Positions 1 to 14,145 of a stretch of 14,145 nt of DNA are shown here, in pieces. The position numbers and the translations under genes are program-made. Source of the DNA: Isohypsibius dastychi (Eukaryota; Tardigrada; Eutardigrada; Parachela; Isohypsibiidae); assembly GCA_034696485.1 (NCBI GenBank), contig JAQIWT010000889.1:1-14145 (forward strand), given 5' to 3'. The notes beneath the pieces were generated by a model that saw only the letters and a program-made list of their open reading frames with translations, made no database searches and was not told the origin of the DNA. Every line of letters begins with the position of its first letter. Within the stretch, counting starts at the first letter, position 1.

Positions 1-1212
1 CTGGATTCCGTTTATATTTACGCCGTATACGAAGGATATTTGCATCTATCTCAGCGGTCACCTGCTTCGAGAAACCGAAGTTTATTTTCTCCGGGAACGA
101 TTTATGCTTGTTTGATGTTATGGAATGCCGGTCTTCTGATTGTGGATCATATACATTTCCAATACAACGGATTTTTATTTGGAGTTTTACAACTTGCAAT
201 TATCCGTATTATCGAGAAGGAATACATTTGGGCTGCAGTTTGGTTCAGCATCGCGATCAATTTGAAGCACATCTTTTTATACATGGCGCCGGCGTTTGGA
301 ATTTATCTCTTCCGACAAGCTTGCTTTAATGGAACTGCATTGTCATCATTTAGTTTCAAACGCTTCGCCTTATTGGGTGCAGTCTTTCTTGGGATCACTT
401 CAATATCATTGGGACCATTTGTCATTATGCGACAGCTGCCTCAGCTACTTAGTCGGCTATTCCCATTCCAAAGAGGTCTGACCCACGCTTATTGGGCACC
501 GAATTTCTGGGCGCTCTACAATTTTTGCGATAAAGTTCTGGGAACTGTCCTAACTCGTCTTGGCTACCTGCAGATCGAAAATGTTGCCTCGCTCACCGGT
601 GGACTCGTTAAGGAATACCATCACGTCGTCCTTCCCAGTATTTCGCCTCGAACGACGATGATACTCACTGTCGTCGGTATGCTGCCAGCGCTCAAATATT
701 TGTGGAGTGCCAAAACTGGAGATCAGTTTGTTCGCGGTTTAGTGGCTTGTACGTTGTCCAGTTTTCTATTCGGCTGGCATGTCCACGAGAAAGCAGTTTT
801 GTTGGCGACAATTCCTTATACATGGCTCGCCATCACGTCTTCGGTAGATGCCCGATTTTACCTGGTACTCATCACCGCGGGTTATTATGGATTACATCCT
901 CTGTTATTTACAACACCGGAAATTCCACTCAAGTATTTCATCCTGGTCATGTACTGCTGGGCAGCGTTTCGGATGCTGAAAGATCGGTTTCCGGCAAATT
1001 CGACCAGAAAGTACGCACTCCCCTTGCTGAATTTACCTGAAACATTTTATGTGATGGGCTTCTTTCTGGTGGAATTTTATAACTGTGTTCTGCACAATCT
1101 TGTTCTGGGATTGGATGATAAGCTGCCTTTTGTTCCGCTAATGCTCACCTCCGTTTATGCCGCTTGTGGGATTGTGTATGTTTTTGTGAGGATGACCATC
1201 AGTCTGCTGTAA
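1..1212 (+). CDS. ALG8: ALG8, dolichyl-P-Glc:Glc1Man9GlcNAc2-PP-dolichol alpha-1,3-glucosyltransferase (5' partial)
   Basis: This is a multi-pass ER membrane enzyme of glycosyltransferase family 57. It adds the second glucose to the dolichol-linked oligosaccharide before N-glycan transfer in the ER lumen. The frame is open from base 1 to the TAA at 1210-1212, giving 403 codons. Recognisable family blocks are LLIVDHIHFQYNGFLFG (about 133-183), the Ala-Pro-Ala-Phe/LFR stretch near 290-315, SRLFPFQRGLTHAYWAPNF (about 451-509), FGWHVHEKA (about 769-795) and LPFVPLMLTSVYA (about 1126-1158). The rest is hydrophobic helices, as expected. The human protein is about 526 residues, so roughly 120 N-terminal residues, including the first luminal loop with its acidic residues, lie upstream of the window. 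The true start is therefore absent. A TTG at 40 should not be used as a start, because the preceding residues (YIYAVYE) also match the family. There is no intron in this 1.2 kb, unlike its neighbours. Identification is by remembered family sequence and is strong. Confidence 0.96.
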   Translation: MDSVYIYAVYEGYLHLSQRSPASRNRSLFSPGTIYACLMLWNAGLLIVDHIHFQYNGFLFGVLQLAIIRIIEKEYIWAAVWFSIAINLKHIFLYMAPAFGIYLFRQACFNGTALSSFSFKRFALLGAVFLGITSISLGPFVIMRQLPQLLSRLFPFQRGLTHAYWAPNFWALYNFCDKVLGTVLTRLGYLQIENVASLTGGLVKEYHHVVLPSISPRTTMILTVVGMLPALKYLWSAKTGDQFVRGLVACTLSSFLFGWHVHEKAVLLATIPYTWLAITSSVDARFYLVLITAGYYGLHPLLFTTPEIPLKYFILVMYCWAAFRMLKDRFPANSTRKYALPLLNLPETFYVMGFFLVEFYNCVLHNLVLGLDDKLPFVPLMLTSVYAACGIVYVFVRMTISLL

Positions 1213-1226
1213 CTTTTCTGATGGTA

Positions 1227-1256
1227 TTTATTAAATGTTTTATTTATATTTTTATT
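1227..1256 (-). terminator. Cluster of three AATAAA poly(A) signals for the receptor kinase gene
   Basis: On the minus strand three exact AATAAA hexamers (TTTATT on plus) occur at 1256-1251, 1244-1239 and 1232-1227. They begin about 220 bp past the receptor stop codon and immediately precede, in reverse orientation, the ALG8 stop. Cleavage 10-30 nt downstream would place the receptor 3' end at or inside the ALG8 stop region. Confidence 0.55.
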
Positions 1257-1343
1257 CACGGGTTGAGTTAATCGATCGCGAAGAAAACTGAAAACCGAGA
1301 TTTTGAGCAAAACCGGAAATACCAGGCACAAGAATGAAAAGGC

Positions 1344-1349
1344 AATAAA
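1344..1349 (+). terminator. AATAAA poly(A) signal, likely ALG8
   Basis: A canonical AATAAA hexamer lies 132 bp after the ALG8 stop, in A-rich sequence between the two convergent genes. It is the only exact AATAAA on the plus strand that I found in the 263 bp gap. Assigning it to ALG8 is inference. Confidence 0.45.
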
Positions 1350-1475
1350 ACCAGAAAAAGATAAAACAAGAACAATTCACGATCAGTCAGTTAAAAGCTT
1401 AAAAACACAAAAAAGAACAAGTACAGTAACATCCGAAATGAAAGACTAGAATTTGTAACTGGCGGTCAGTTCTTA

Positions 1476-7616
<6,141 letters not shown>

Positions 7617-8423
7617 GGTGCCGCATAGATAACTTCAACAATAAGCTGACAGCAAGAATACGCAGGAATAAACAACTGCAGATATCGCGACCCAGTTTTT
7701 CCTTCTCACCAAACAAATCACTCCATTTCCGGTGTCAAAGACAGAAGCAAATCGGCAGGTGCGTATCACAACGGCACCTCTTTCCTGTTACAGAACTTTA
7801 GAATTCAAGCTCAACGCGCTGGTTTGATGACTGCACTTACTTTTGCAACAAGGAGGGCGGTAATGAACGAGCAAAACAAACACGACATTGGCCAATAGCG
7901 AAAAGACGAAAACCAGTTACGTGCAGATAGTGCTTGGTCCAACTGATAAAATTCCACCTTCACGAGCCATTCCATTCAGTCGTTCCGTCAGATATTTCAC
8001 TTTGTAGTGGTGAATGAAAACGTAAGCCAAAAAACCACACTTTCCAGAATTGTTAGCTTCGCTCTCACCAAGAAAGACCGAAAAATCGCGCACGTTTTTA
8101 CGAAACAAAGTGCACCATATCCCAAAAAACGCAGATTTTTCCAGTGGTCCAAATCAAGAGAGGAAAAATTAACCACAACAAAAAACAAACCAAAATAATG
8201 CTTCATTTTAAAACTGGAATTTTGGTAGATTGTCGAAGCGAAGCGGAGAGATAGTCTTCAGAATTGGCGGAGAGTGCTAAGCGAAGCGGCTACATCGTTC
8301 GAGGAGTCAAATCATATATCACCGATTGTAGCGTTTCTGAAACTTTCGTTTCGTTTTCATCGTTTCCTTTGAAATCAAAGGATCTGATTAATTCTGCAAG
8401 AACTTTGAGCATCCCCTTCCAAG
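7617..8423. other. Divergent intergenic region between the receptor kinase and YJU2
   Basis: This 807 bp separates the receptor start codon (minus) from the YJU2 start codon (plus) and must hold the 5' UTRs and promoters of both. The stretch 8030-8215 is A-rich on plus. Several 60-70 codon ORFs exist on both strands but overlap each other and show no recognisable protein. A repeated 10-mer at 8237-8289 is listed separately. No confident TATA box was identified. Confidence 0.6.
8237..8289 (+). repeat. Short direct repeat AGCGAAGCGG upstream of YJU2
   Basis: The 10-mer AGCGAAGCGG occurs exactly at 8237-8246 and 8280-8289, with a related GCGGAGAG at 8243-8250 and 8267-8274. The repeats end 135 bp before the YJU2 ATG. 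The core AGCGAAGCG also ends the window at 14135-14143. It may be a promoter element or a spread of a simple motif. Confidence 0.4.
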
Positions 8424-9720
8424 ATGACGGAACGCAAAGTTATCAACGTGAGTTCCAAGTTGTGAAGGGAGACTTCGAGTTCTACCTACACGTTTCGTTT
8501 GTTATTTTCAGAAATACTACCCTCCAGATTTCGATCCATCGAAACTCCCGCGGTTGCGGTTGCAGAAAAATCGACAGTTTAATGTCCGAATCATGGCGCC
8601 TTGTAACATGAAGTACGTTTCGGAACGTGTGATAGAACAAGCTTGCAAAATTTATTTGCTACGTTGTTGTTTTCGTGACTTCTGTGTACATGTCCATTTG
8701 TTTTCAGGTGCAACACTTGCGGAGAATACATTTATAAAGGTACATTTCGATACGTCATGACTTGGTGTTTGTTTTGAAACGAGTGCTTTTTAGGAAAGAA
8801 GTTCAACTCCAGACAGGAGACAGTTGAAGGAGAAACCTTTCTGGGTCTGAGGATATATCGCTTCTATATCAAATGTCCACGATGCATGTCGGAAATAACA
8901 TTCAAGGTAAGCTTTATATCACATTTTGCACTATTGAGATGGAATCGAAACTCCTCTCTTTACAGACAAATCTGGAGGAAATGGATTACGAACTGGAGCA
9001 GGGCGCTACGAGAAATTTTCAGGCTGTCAGGCTCGCCGAACAGGAAGAGGAACGTGTCGAAGAAGCTCGTTTGGAAGAAGAGAAATCCAATCCAATGATT
9101 GCGTTGGAGCGACGAACGCAAGATTCCAGATACGAGATGGACAGGTTAGAAGCTCTGGAGGAGTTAAAAGACCTTAATGTTCGCCAGGCCAATGTAAACT
9201 ACGACGAAGTGATCAAGATGACTGTGGAGAAGGAAATGGTGGCTCTCCAAGAACAGGAAGAAGCAGATGAAGCTTTTATAAGGTGATTACGATCTTGACT
9301 GGCTTCTGCAAAATTTAGCTGCAAAGTTGGATATTTCTTTATAGATCCATCTTCTCAAAGGAAGATGGGAGTGCTGTGATTAAGCGTTTGCACGATTCAG
9401 ATTCGGATGAAGAGGATAAAGCATCACATTCTCTTCATAACATCAACAATCCTTCGGAAGCTCCGACAGACTTTCTGGTGGCTACGTCATCGAATACGTC
9501 GAAGAAATTGAAGGTGGATGATACTATTCAGCCATCTTGGGGAAAGAGTATTGGAGCGTTTGGACGGACCAAAAACTCACTATCTGCGCTTATTAAGCCG
9601 AAAAACTCGCCAGCAGGACCCAGTCTGAGTACGTCGGATAAACCAAATTCTTCATTGAAAAGTACTGCGGGAGGACTAAAGACGTTGGTGAGCCAATACA
9701 GCAGCAGCGATGAAGATTGA
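8424..9720 (+). CDS. YJU2: YJU2 splicing factor (CCDC94 / Cwc16 family), 6 exons
   Basis: This is a nuclear spliceosome factor that joins the complex around the first catalytic step and helps branching. Exons: 8424-8447, 8512-8612, 8708-8739, 8794-8906, 8966-9282, 9345-9720. All introns are GT-AG, 54-95 bp, and phases agree. The product is 320 residues; the human protein is about 323. The N-terminus is the family signature [20 protein letters not shown]. The expected C4 zinc-binding site is present as Cys43-x2-Cys46 and Cys80-x2-Cys83, split over exons 2, 3 and 4. YIYKGKKFN (49-57) and GATRNFQA (103-110) are hallmark blocks. Residues ~110-195 form a Glu/Arg-rich coiled coil. The tail is serine/acidic (DSDSDEED, final SQYSSSDED) with a KKLK basic patch, typical of the family. 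The 8-codon first exon is too short for ORF prediction; the start is supported by the family N-terminus. YJU2 differs from the paralogue CCDC130/YJU2B by this N-terminus. Confidence 0.96.
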
Positions 9721-9748
9721 GCTTCTAAATTTCATCCTTCGAATTTTC
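9721..9748. other. 28 bp gap between convergent stop codons (YJU2 / otopetrin)
   Basis: The YJU2 TGA ends at 9720 and the otopetrin TAA ends at 9749 on the other strand. No AATAAA lies in between on either strand, so each mature 3' UTR must extend into the other gene's coding or intron sequence. Confidence 0.8.
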
Positions 9749-12501
9749 TTAAACATTTATCGCGAAACTCTTTTCCAATGAAGTATCGAAGGAGTTGGCT
9801 GAAACGCGTTTTTCTTTGTACGCCCGTTTCCAGATTTCGAATAGACATGCAGTTGAGTGGAATCTAATATGAAGAATGATGTTTGTTATATTCGATCTTG
9901 TATATAAATTGTTTGAAATCGCCTTACCGGTAGAAAATTACGAGGGGAACTGTAACATGTAGCATGGCTGTCCATCTGAAGACAATGTTTCTGATAATTC
10001 AGGCTTCAGTCATATAATTTTGATATACTAAACTACATACTCGTGAATTCCATAGAACTCCGATTGTGAGGGACTTGATTCGTATCTCAACGTGCAGAAA
10101 ACCTGAAATAGATGTTTTTACTTTAGAACGGAAGAAGGCATGGTTTTACATTTGTTGCCCAGATAGCGAAGTTCACAATTAGCAGCAACGTAATAGTCTC
10201 CCTAGCCGGTTTGTTGGAAGATAGATCAGGACGCTTCGCATTGGACGAGGATCCCATGCTTCTGTGACTGGCATCGAAAATGAATATCGTTTGAGCGGTA
10301 CTCTGGACTCTGTAGTGAAAGATTTCTGAAATATAGTCGAGGTTTGTTTGTTACCTGAAACCTCACAGGCACAAAGTTGAGGACACCACGCTCAACATCC
10401 CCGTAATTCCTTCTTCCGCGTATCCTCCGATTAAGCTCATAACTGTATACGCATACACGCCGCACTTTGAAAAAGAAAATGTTGCAGCTAGAACGGAAGC
10501 ATTAACAAGCCGGGCATACCATTGAAATTTGTAGCAATGTTTCATCAAGCTTGTGACTTGCAGTGTTTCTCGAGCTTCGATCCAGATTATGGGTCAGCTT
10601 GCCGAAAGCGTAGGTCACCGCAACGCAGCCTATCCCATACAGGATTATCTCGGTAATTTGCGCTTGCAGAACCGCCATTTCGGCATATCCCGGTTTTTCC
10701 AGATAAATGCAGTACAGAATTAGGGACACAATAGTCAGGACAACAACAACGATTCCGAGGAACAGTCCTTTCGCAGACTGATCACAATCAATTGCATACG
10801 CTTTCTTGTGGTGTGGGATGGCTCTGTTTTCCGGTCCGGTTTTGGATTCACAGCCCACAAAAGTCCACATTATGTACAGAATTCCGGCTGATATCAACGT
10901 GTATTCTATGATGCAGGGATATAAGAAGGCTGATGCCTCCTCCATTATTTTCATCATGACCGACTCGTCATCCACGCACAACGGGTTATAACCACCTGAA
11001 GAAGAATCGTCCAGTATTTTCCGACTGGTATTTTGAAAATCGTTTAATAACCGTTTCCTGTCGGAAAATCTCCGGGGTTCGCCGCAGGATCGCTGCTTTC
11101 ATTCTGAGCGAGATGTAGAGTTTTTCCAGATTGCTCGTCATGTATTTTCCCAAAAGCGTGAAGTGTTTCGTCGATTAGAGTCCGAACCCAGATGCACAAG
11201 TTCGTCCCAACAAGGTGCATCAGTCCGAACCTTCCAATACTTCTGTATTTATTCAGCGTCAGCTGGAAATTAGTATCGATAAGTTTTGCATACTCTAATG
11301 TATTCAAGAACCATACCCGAGAGTTCAAGAAGATGAAGTAGAGCTGGAGAATAACGAACAAAATGAATATAATTGGGTTCAAACACATGACTGCGTTGAA
11401 GCAGCTAGTATTTTCGGCGTAGACCCCAAGTTCCAAACATGCATAAATCATTGATCCGATGGCGAAAGAAAGTGTTCCTGTAAAAACCGATGTTTGAAAT
11501 GCATGGATATGCAAGGCACCCGAAATACCCATTTTCATGTAGAAGCTTGCGCTGTCGGTCTGGGCATGAAGAACTCTATGCCGCTCGATTTTGGTTTCTG
11601 ATGTTCTGGTTATTCTCTTCGTTGGCCGGTAGTAACCGGAAGGGGTTTGCGAAAGTGTAGTGTCTGAGCTGGATGTTCGGTAAAGGGCTATGAAGGAGCC
11701 GACATTACCGGCTTGGGCGAGACCTCCAGGTCGAGATGCTGTAGTTGGCTGTCGATAAAGGAAAGCGAAGGATGATAAAAGAAATATAACGCCGATTGCT
11801 AGCAGACTAGAGTCAAAATATCGGGAATACATCGTATCCATGTTATTCGTAAGTTGGGATGAAAAGGCGAGGCATGCACTAATGATCACTATTAAAATGG
11901 CGTAAAGAGCGCTAAGCGGTTGTGAGATTTCCGTTCTGCAGACAATATTAAATTATTATTCTTCCGTACTCTTTTTCATGTGCTTGACCTCTTACCCCCA
12001 TTGATCGGCATATGATTCGTTTGACAAAGTTCTGGAGATCTGACCTATCTGATTTGAGTAGGAATTCCGGCTGGTTTCTTGGAGACTTCGAGTCAGCTGA
12101 ATCCGTATACCGTCACTGAGGTCCTCTAGGTTGTAGCCGTAATCGGAGACTGCCTTCAATTCCAACCGAGTTATCGAATTTGATTGATACGTATTTTTCT
12201 CAGGTGAACTGCTGCTATTATTTTGCAGATTTTCCTTCGAAAGCTCTCGTCTGCAAGTCAATCTTTTTAACCGAAGTGCATGGAAAAAATGCTCAACGTA
12301 CCTTTGCGTGCGCGCCCAGAAAAGGACATCTCCTTCTGGCTCTGTCCCGAAGTCCAGTCCTGAATCGGCTGAGGAGGTCCTTCCTGCTTTTGTTCGCGAG
12401 AAAGGAGCGGCGTCCTCCGAGGAGCTGCCGTCGAAGGCCTCCTCGATTCGCTGTGGTTGTGTGCTCTCTTCTGCATTGCCACTAGGTCCTGAGTTATCCA
12501 T
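9749..12501 (-). CDS. Otopetrin-family proton channel (11 exons)
   Basis: Otopetrins are proton-selective membrane channels, with 12 helices per subunit in two halves, used in acid sensing. Exons 5' to 3' on minus: 12501-12302, 12250-11996, 11935-11529, 11477-11317, 11262-11052, 10995-10520, 10464-10367, 10309-10150, 10102-10041, 9975-9928, 9863-9749. These give 730 residues with consistent phases. Family blocks: IGSMIYACLELG (TM3), FGLMHLVGTNLCIWVRTL (TM5), FLYPCIIEYTLISAGILYIMW (TM6, Tyr-Pro/Glu-Tyr), QSTAQTIFIFDASHRS (TM10), ETITLLLIVNFAIW (TM11), and the C-terminal FYRFHSTACLFEIWKRAYK. Twelve helices can be placed at about 159-180, 192-214, then from 288 to 705. Residues 1-150 are a Ser/Glu/Asn-rich cytoplasmic extension with no recognised domain. 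Three introns (51, 51 and 54 bp) contain no stop and are multiples of three. The last two were recognised because the extra residues break conserved family blocks. The donor at 11051 (G|GTTATT) is weak. The start ATG at 12501 has no upstream in-frame ATG nearby. Confidence 0.93.
11263..11316 (-). other. Hidden in-frame intron 4 of the otopetrin (54 bp)
   Basis: Donor TCGG|GTATGG and acceptor AATTTCCAG|CTG flank 54 stop-free bases in phase 0. Removal joins IFLNSR directly to LTLNKYRSIGRFGLMH, the usual length of the TM4-TM5 link. Retention would insert 18 residues (VWFLNTLEYA...). Confidence 0.82.
11478..11528 (-). other. Hidden in-frame intron 3 of the otopetrin (51 bp)
   Basis: Donor ATGG|GTATTT and acceptor TTTTACAG|GA flank 51 stop-free bases. 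Removal joins FYMKMG to TLSFAIGSMIY, restoring the usual spacing of the TM3 block. Retention would put 17 extra residues (ISGALHIHAF...) in front of TM3, which other otopetrins lack. Confidence 0.82.
12251..12301 (-). other. Hidden in-frame intron 1 of the otopetrin (51 bp)
   Basis: Donor AAAG|GTACGT and acceptor CTTGCAG|A flank 51 bp with no stop in the coding frame. Retention would insert 17 residues (RYVEHFFHAL...) into the divergent N-terminal region. Support is splice consensus and size only, since the region is not conserved enough to judge by homology. Confidence 0.65.
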
Positions 12502-13517
12502 AAAATATTTCGATGGGATGTGAAAACCAATACAGCAATATAAACGGTCTTGGTATGCAAAGTTCAGTGTTTGTCTGACTTCGCCCAGTCCAACGGCTTC
12601 TCTACCGGAAGTCGGCGCTAGATGAGCTGAAAGTGAACCATTAGTGCCGCAAGCCGATCAGTGTAACAAACGAGCAAAACCGTTGATCCGGTCGCCTAAG
12701 CTTTTGCAAATTATGAATTGGCCCATCGTGGTCGGACTAATTTTAACAGCGAGATTAAAAACTCAAGGTTAGCAGTAATCAGTCTGGGGCACCGGGTGAG
12801 CTACTTAAACTAATGTAATGCGCCGGTACCGGTCTTGTTATTTCAGAAGATTACCATTTCAAGTCAGGCAAGATGATTCGTTGTTTACTGAGATCTCCGT
12901 TCCATGGTAAACAGATACAAGGTGTTTCTACTTTTACAGTGCTAACTCGATGTGAACATTTACATAATAAATGAGGACCGACCAACCTCCAAAACGGTGA
13001 CAGCTGAGGCCGACTTTTTAGTCAAAATCGACGTTCGTTATTTTCCGCAAGTATTTCATAGGCTTAATGTTCTTTACCGGAATAAGTTTCTTGATAAATC
13101 TGGCAAGGCTGCATTTTCGACGCAGTCCGTATATTGGAGGCACGTTTGTGTCGTTGTTATGAGAAAATAAAAATATGATCTTGCCCTGGCCTGAAACGTG
13201 GACCATTTGAAAATAGCGCAATGCAACCATTTCCGGATGCCGGCTCACTTTATGCTCCATATGCTCTAGATCGGCCATATGAGTTGAATATTCAATAATT
13301 CATAGCTGCATGTTTGCAGAATCGTAAAAAGATGATGGGGAACCTCGTTGAACGACTATTAAAATCAAATCTGCATAGCATTAAACTGTACAGCAGAACA
13401 GATGCTGTCAGTGACCTCCCATCTCGCAACTGGAGCAGACATGAAATATTCTGATGATTCTACTCTGTTTGGTATGTACTGACCGTGGACAAGAAGCAAA
13501 CATTCGGCGAACATTTG
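12502..13517. other. Intergenic region upstream of the otopetrin, no confident gene
   Basis: About 1 kb in which I see no conserved protein. ORFs of 72-97 codons (12952-13170 plus; 13278-13018 minus) have no family resemblance. A palindrome CCGGTACCGG lies within 12822-12832. The region should contain the otopetrin promoter and any 5' UTR exon, but no TATA or initiator element could be singled out. Confidence 0.5.
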
Positions 13518-13697
13518 TTATGATCCCATCAAATATCTGCTTCTCTTCACAAAATTCACCAGCTGCTCTTGAAAGACATGACAACACTTTTGTTTGGATA
13601 TCACATATCCGTCTGGACACTGGTGACCACAAACAATATTTCCAAGCCCACAAACACTGCACGGAAAATTCACAAAAACAGTTTTCATAAAGAGCAT
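13518..13697 (-). CDS. Possible small cysteine-rich peptide or exon (59 codons)
   Basis: The ORF begins at an ATG (13697-13695), with an in-frame TAA 12 nt upstream and a second ATG three codons on, and ends with TAA at 13520-13518. It encodes 59 residues with six cysteines at 13, 16, 23, 27, 37 and 38, spaced C-x2-C-x6-C-x3-C-x9-CC, and a central CPDGYVISKQKCC. The C...CPxGY...CC arrangement is common in small disulfide-rich extracellular modules of invertebrates. The first 12 residues are hydrophobic (MLFMKTVFVNF) but too short for a convincing signal peptide. It could instead be an internal exon: TTCCGTGCAG at 13655-13664 is a possible acceptor and CTG|GTGAAT near 13559 a possible donor. 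No function is assigned. Confidence 0.3.
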   Translation of the reverse strand: MLFMKTVFVNFPCSVCGLGNIVCGHQCPDGYVISKQKCCHVFQEQLVNFVKRSRYLMGS

Positions 13698-13964
13698 TTT
13701 CGAAAATATTTAATAAGAAATAATTACGAGTACTTATTTACGAATACTTTAAAAAATTTATGCAATAATTCATTCGACTGATTTTTGCGTTTCTGTATGA
13801 GGCGATGCTGTAATATAATTTCGAGGTGTTATACGAGAGATCGCTTCGTTGGCTGAATTCAATGGAAAATTGTTATCAACAAGACTGGTAGTTCCACATT
13901 TCTCAAACCGGTGGTCACGCATTCATCTCCACACTTTCACAGGCTGTGAATAGATTATCGAGAA

Positions 13965-14010
13965 ATGCACTGGCCTGCTTTGATCTTGCTCCTCCCCCTG
14001 TCCTGGTCTG
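13965..14010 (+). CDS. Possible first exon encoding a signal peptide (3' partial gene)
   Basis: An ATG at 13965, with an in-frame TGA 18 nt upstream, opens a frame reading MHWPALILLLPLSWS, a typical secretory signal start. TCTG|GTCAGT at 14011 could be a donor; the receptor kinase uses the same G|GTCAGT donor at 2821. Without splicing the frame closes at 14082-14084 after 39 codons. The rest of the gene would lie beyond the window. It may equally be chance. Confidence 0.28.
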
Positions 14011-14145
14011 GTCAGTTGGGGTCACAGAAGTTTACGCACGATCCTCCTTTTTTGGATATTTTCTGTCTATTACGTTACCGATGATAACGTATAGTCGAAT
14101 TTCGCTGAGACAGAGTGCGGTCGATTTGCCACATAGCGAAGCGAG

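Noticed and set aside
7917-8206. Three overlapping 63-69 codon ORFs on both strands between the receptor and YJU2
   Set aside because: A-rich sequence, low-complexity composition and mutual overlap; likely upstream regulatory or UTR sequence.
8264-8611. 115-codon plus-strand ORF over the YJU2 start
   Set aside because: It reads through intron 1 in the wrong frame; the YJU2 exon structure explains the region.
12180-12560. Overlapping 71-101 codon ORFs on both strands
   Set aside because: They are shadows of the otopetrin N-terminal exon and its flanks; the Arg/Pro/Ser-rich composition reflects antisense reading, with no family resemblance.
12822-12832. Palindrome CCGGTACCGG
   Set aside because: Short and unaccompanied by any other signal; expected by chance at this length.
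13018-13278. Minus-strand 86-codon ORF starting MADLEHMEHK
   Set aside because: No recognisable domain, no supporting neighbours; a possible acceptor inside it leads nowhere. Kept as non-coding.

Overview
The window is animal nuclear DNA with a compact, gene-dense layout. Nearly all introns are 47-125 bp, most of them 51-65 bp, with ordinary GT-AG borders. Untranslated regions are short, genes lie tail to tail, and no mobile element or RNA gene was seen. Three gene families are diagnostic of metazoans: a seven-immunoglobulin VEGF/PDGF-type receptor kinase, an otopetrin proton channel and ALG8. The tiny introns and tight spacing fit a small-genome invertebrate. A tardigrade-like ecdysozoan is my best guess, but this is inference and the phylum is not proven.

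Layout. Positions 1-1212 (+) hold the C-terminal ~75% of ALG8, an ER dolichol-pathway glucosyltransferase, with no intron. Positions 7616 to 1476 (-) hold a complete receptor tyrosine kinase, reconstructed as 16 exons encoding 1343 residues: signal peptide, seven Ig-like domains, one membrane helix, a split kinase and a tail rich in Tyr-x-Asn motifs. Positions 8424-9720 (+) hold the splicing factor YJU2 in 6 exons (320 residues). Positions 12501 to 9749 (-) hold an otopetrin, reconstructed as 11 exons encoding 730 residues. Three of its introns are multiples of three without stop codons, so they are invisible to an ORF scan. The last 1.6 kb has no confident gene. It holds a 59-codon cysteine-rich small ORF on the minus strand and a possible signal-peptide first exon on the plus strand running towards the window end.

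The genes do not form a pathway. ALG8 and the receptor converge with crossing poly(A) signals. YJU2 and the otopetrin converge with stop codons 28 bp apart. The receptor and YJU2 diverge from an ~0.8 kb shared upstream region. I found no evidence for a wholly new biological system. The points of most interest are the hidden in-frame introns of the otopetrin, the EGFR-like docking tail on a VEGFR-type kinase, a probable GC-AG intron next to its membrane helix, and the cysteine-rich small ORF.
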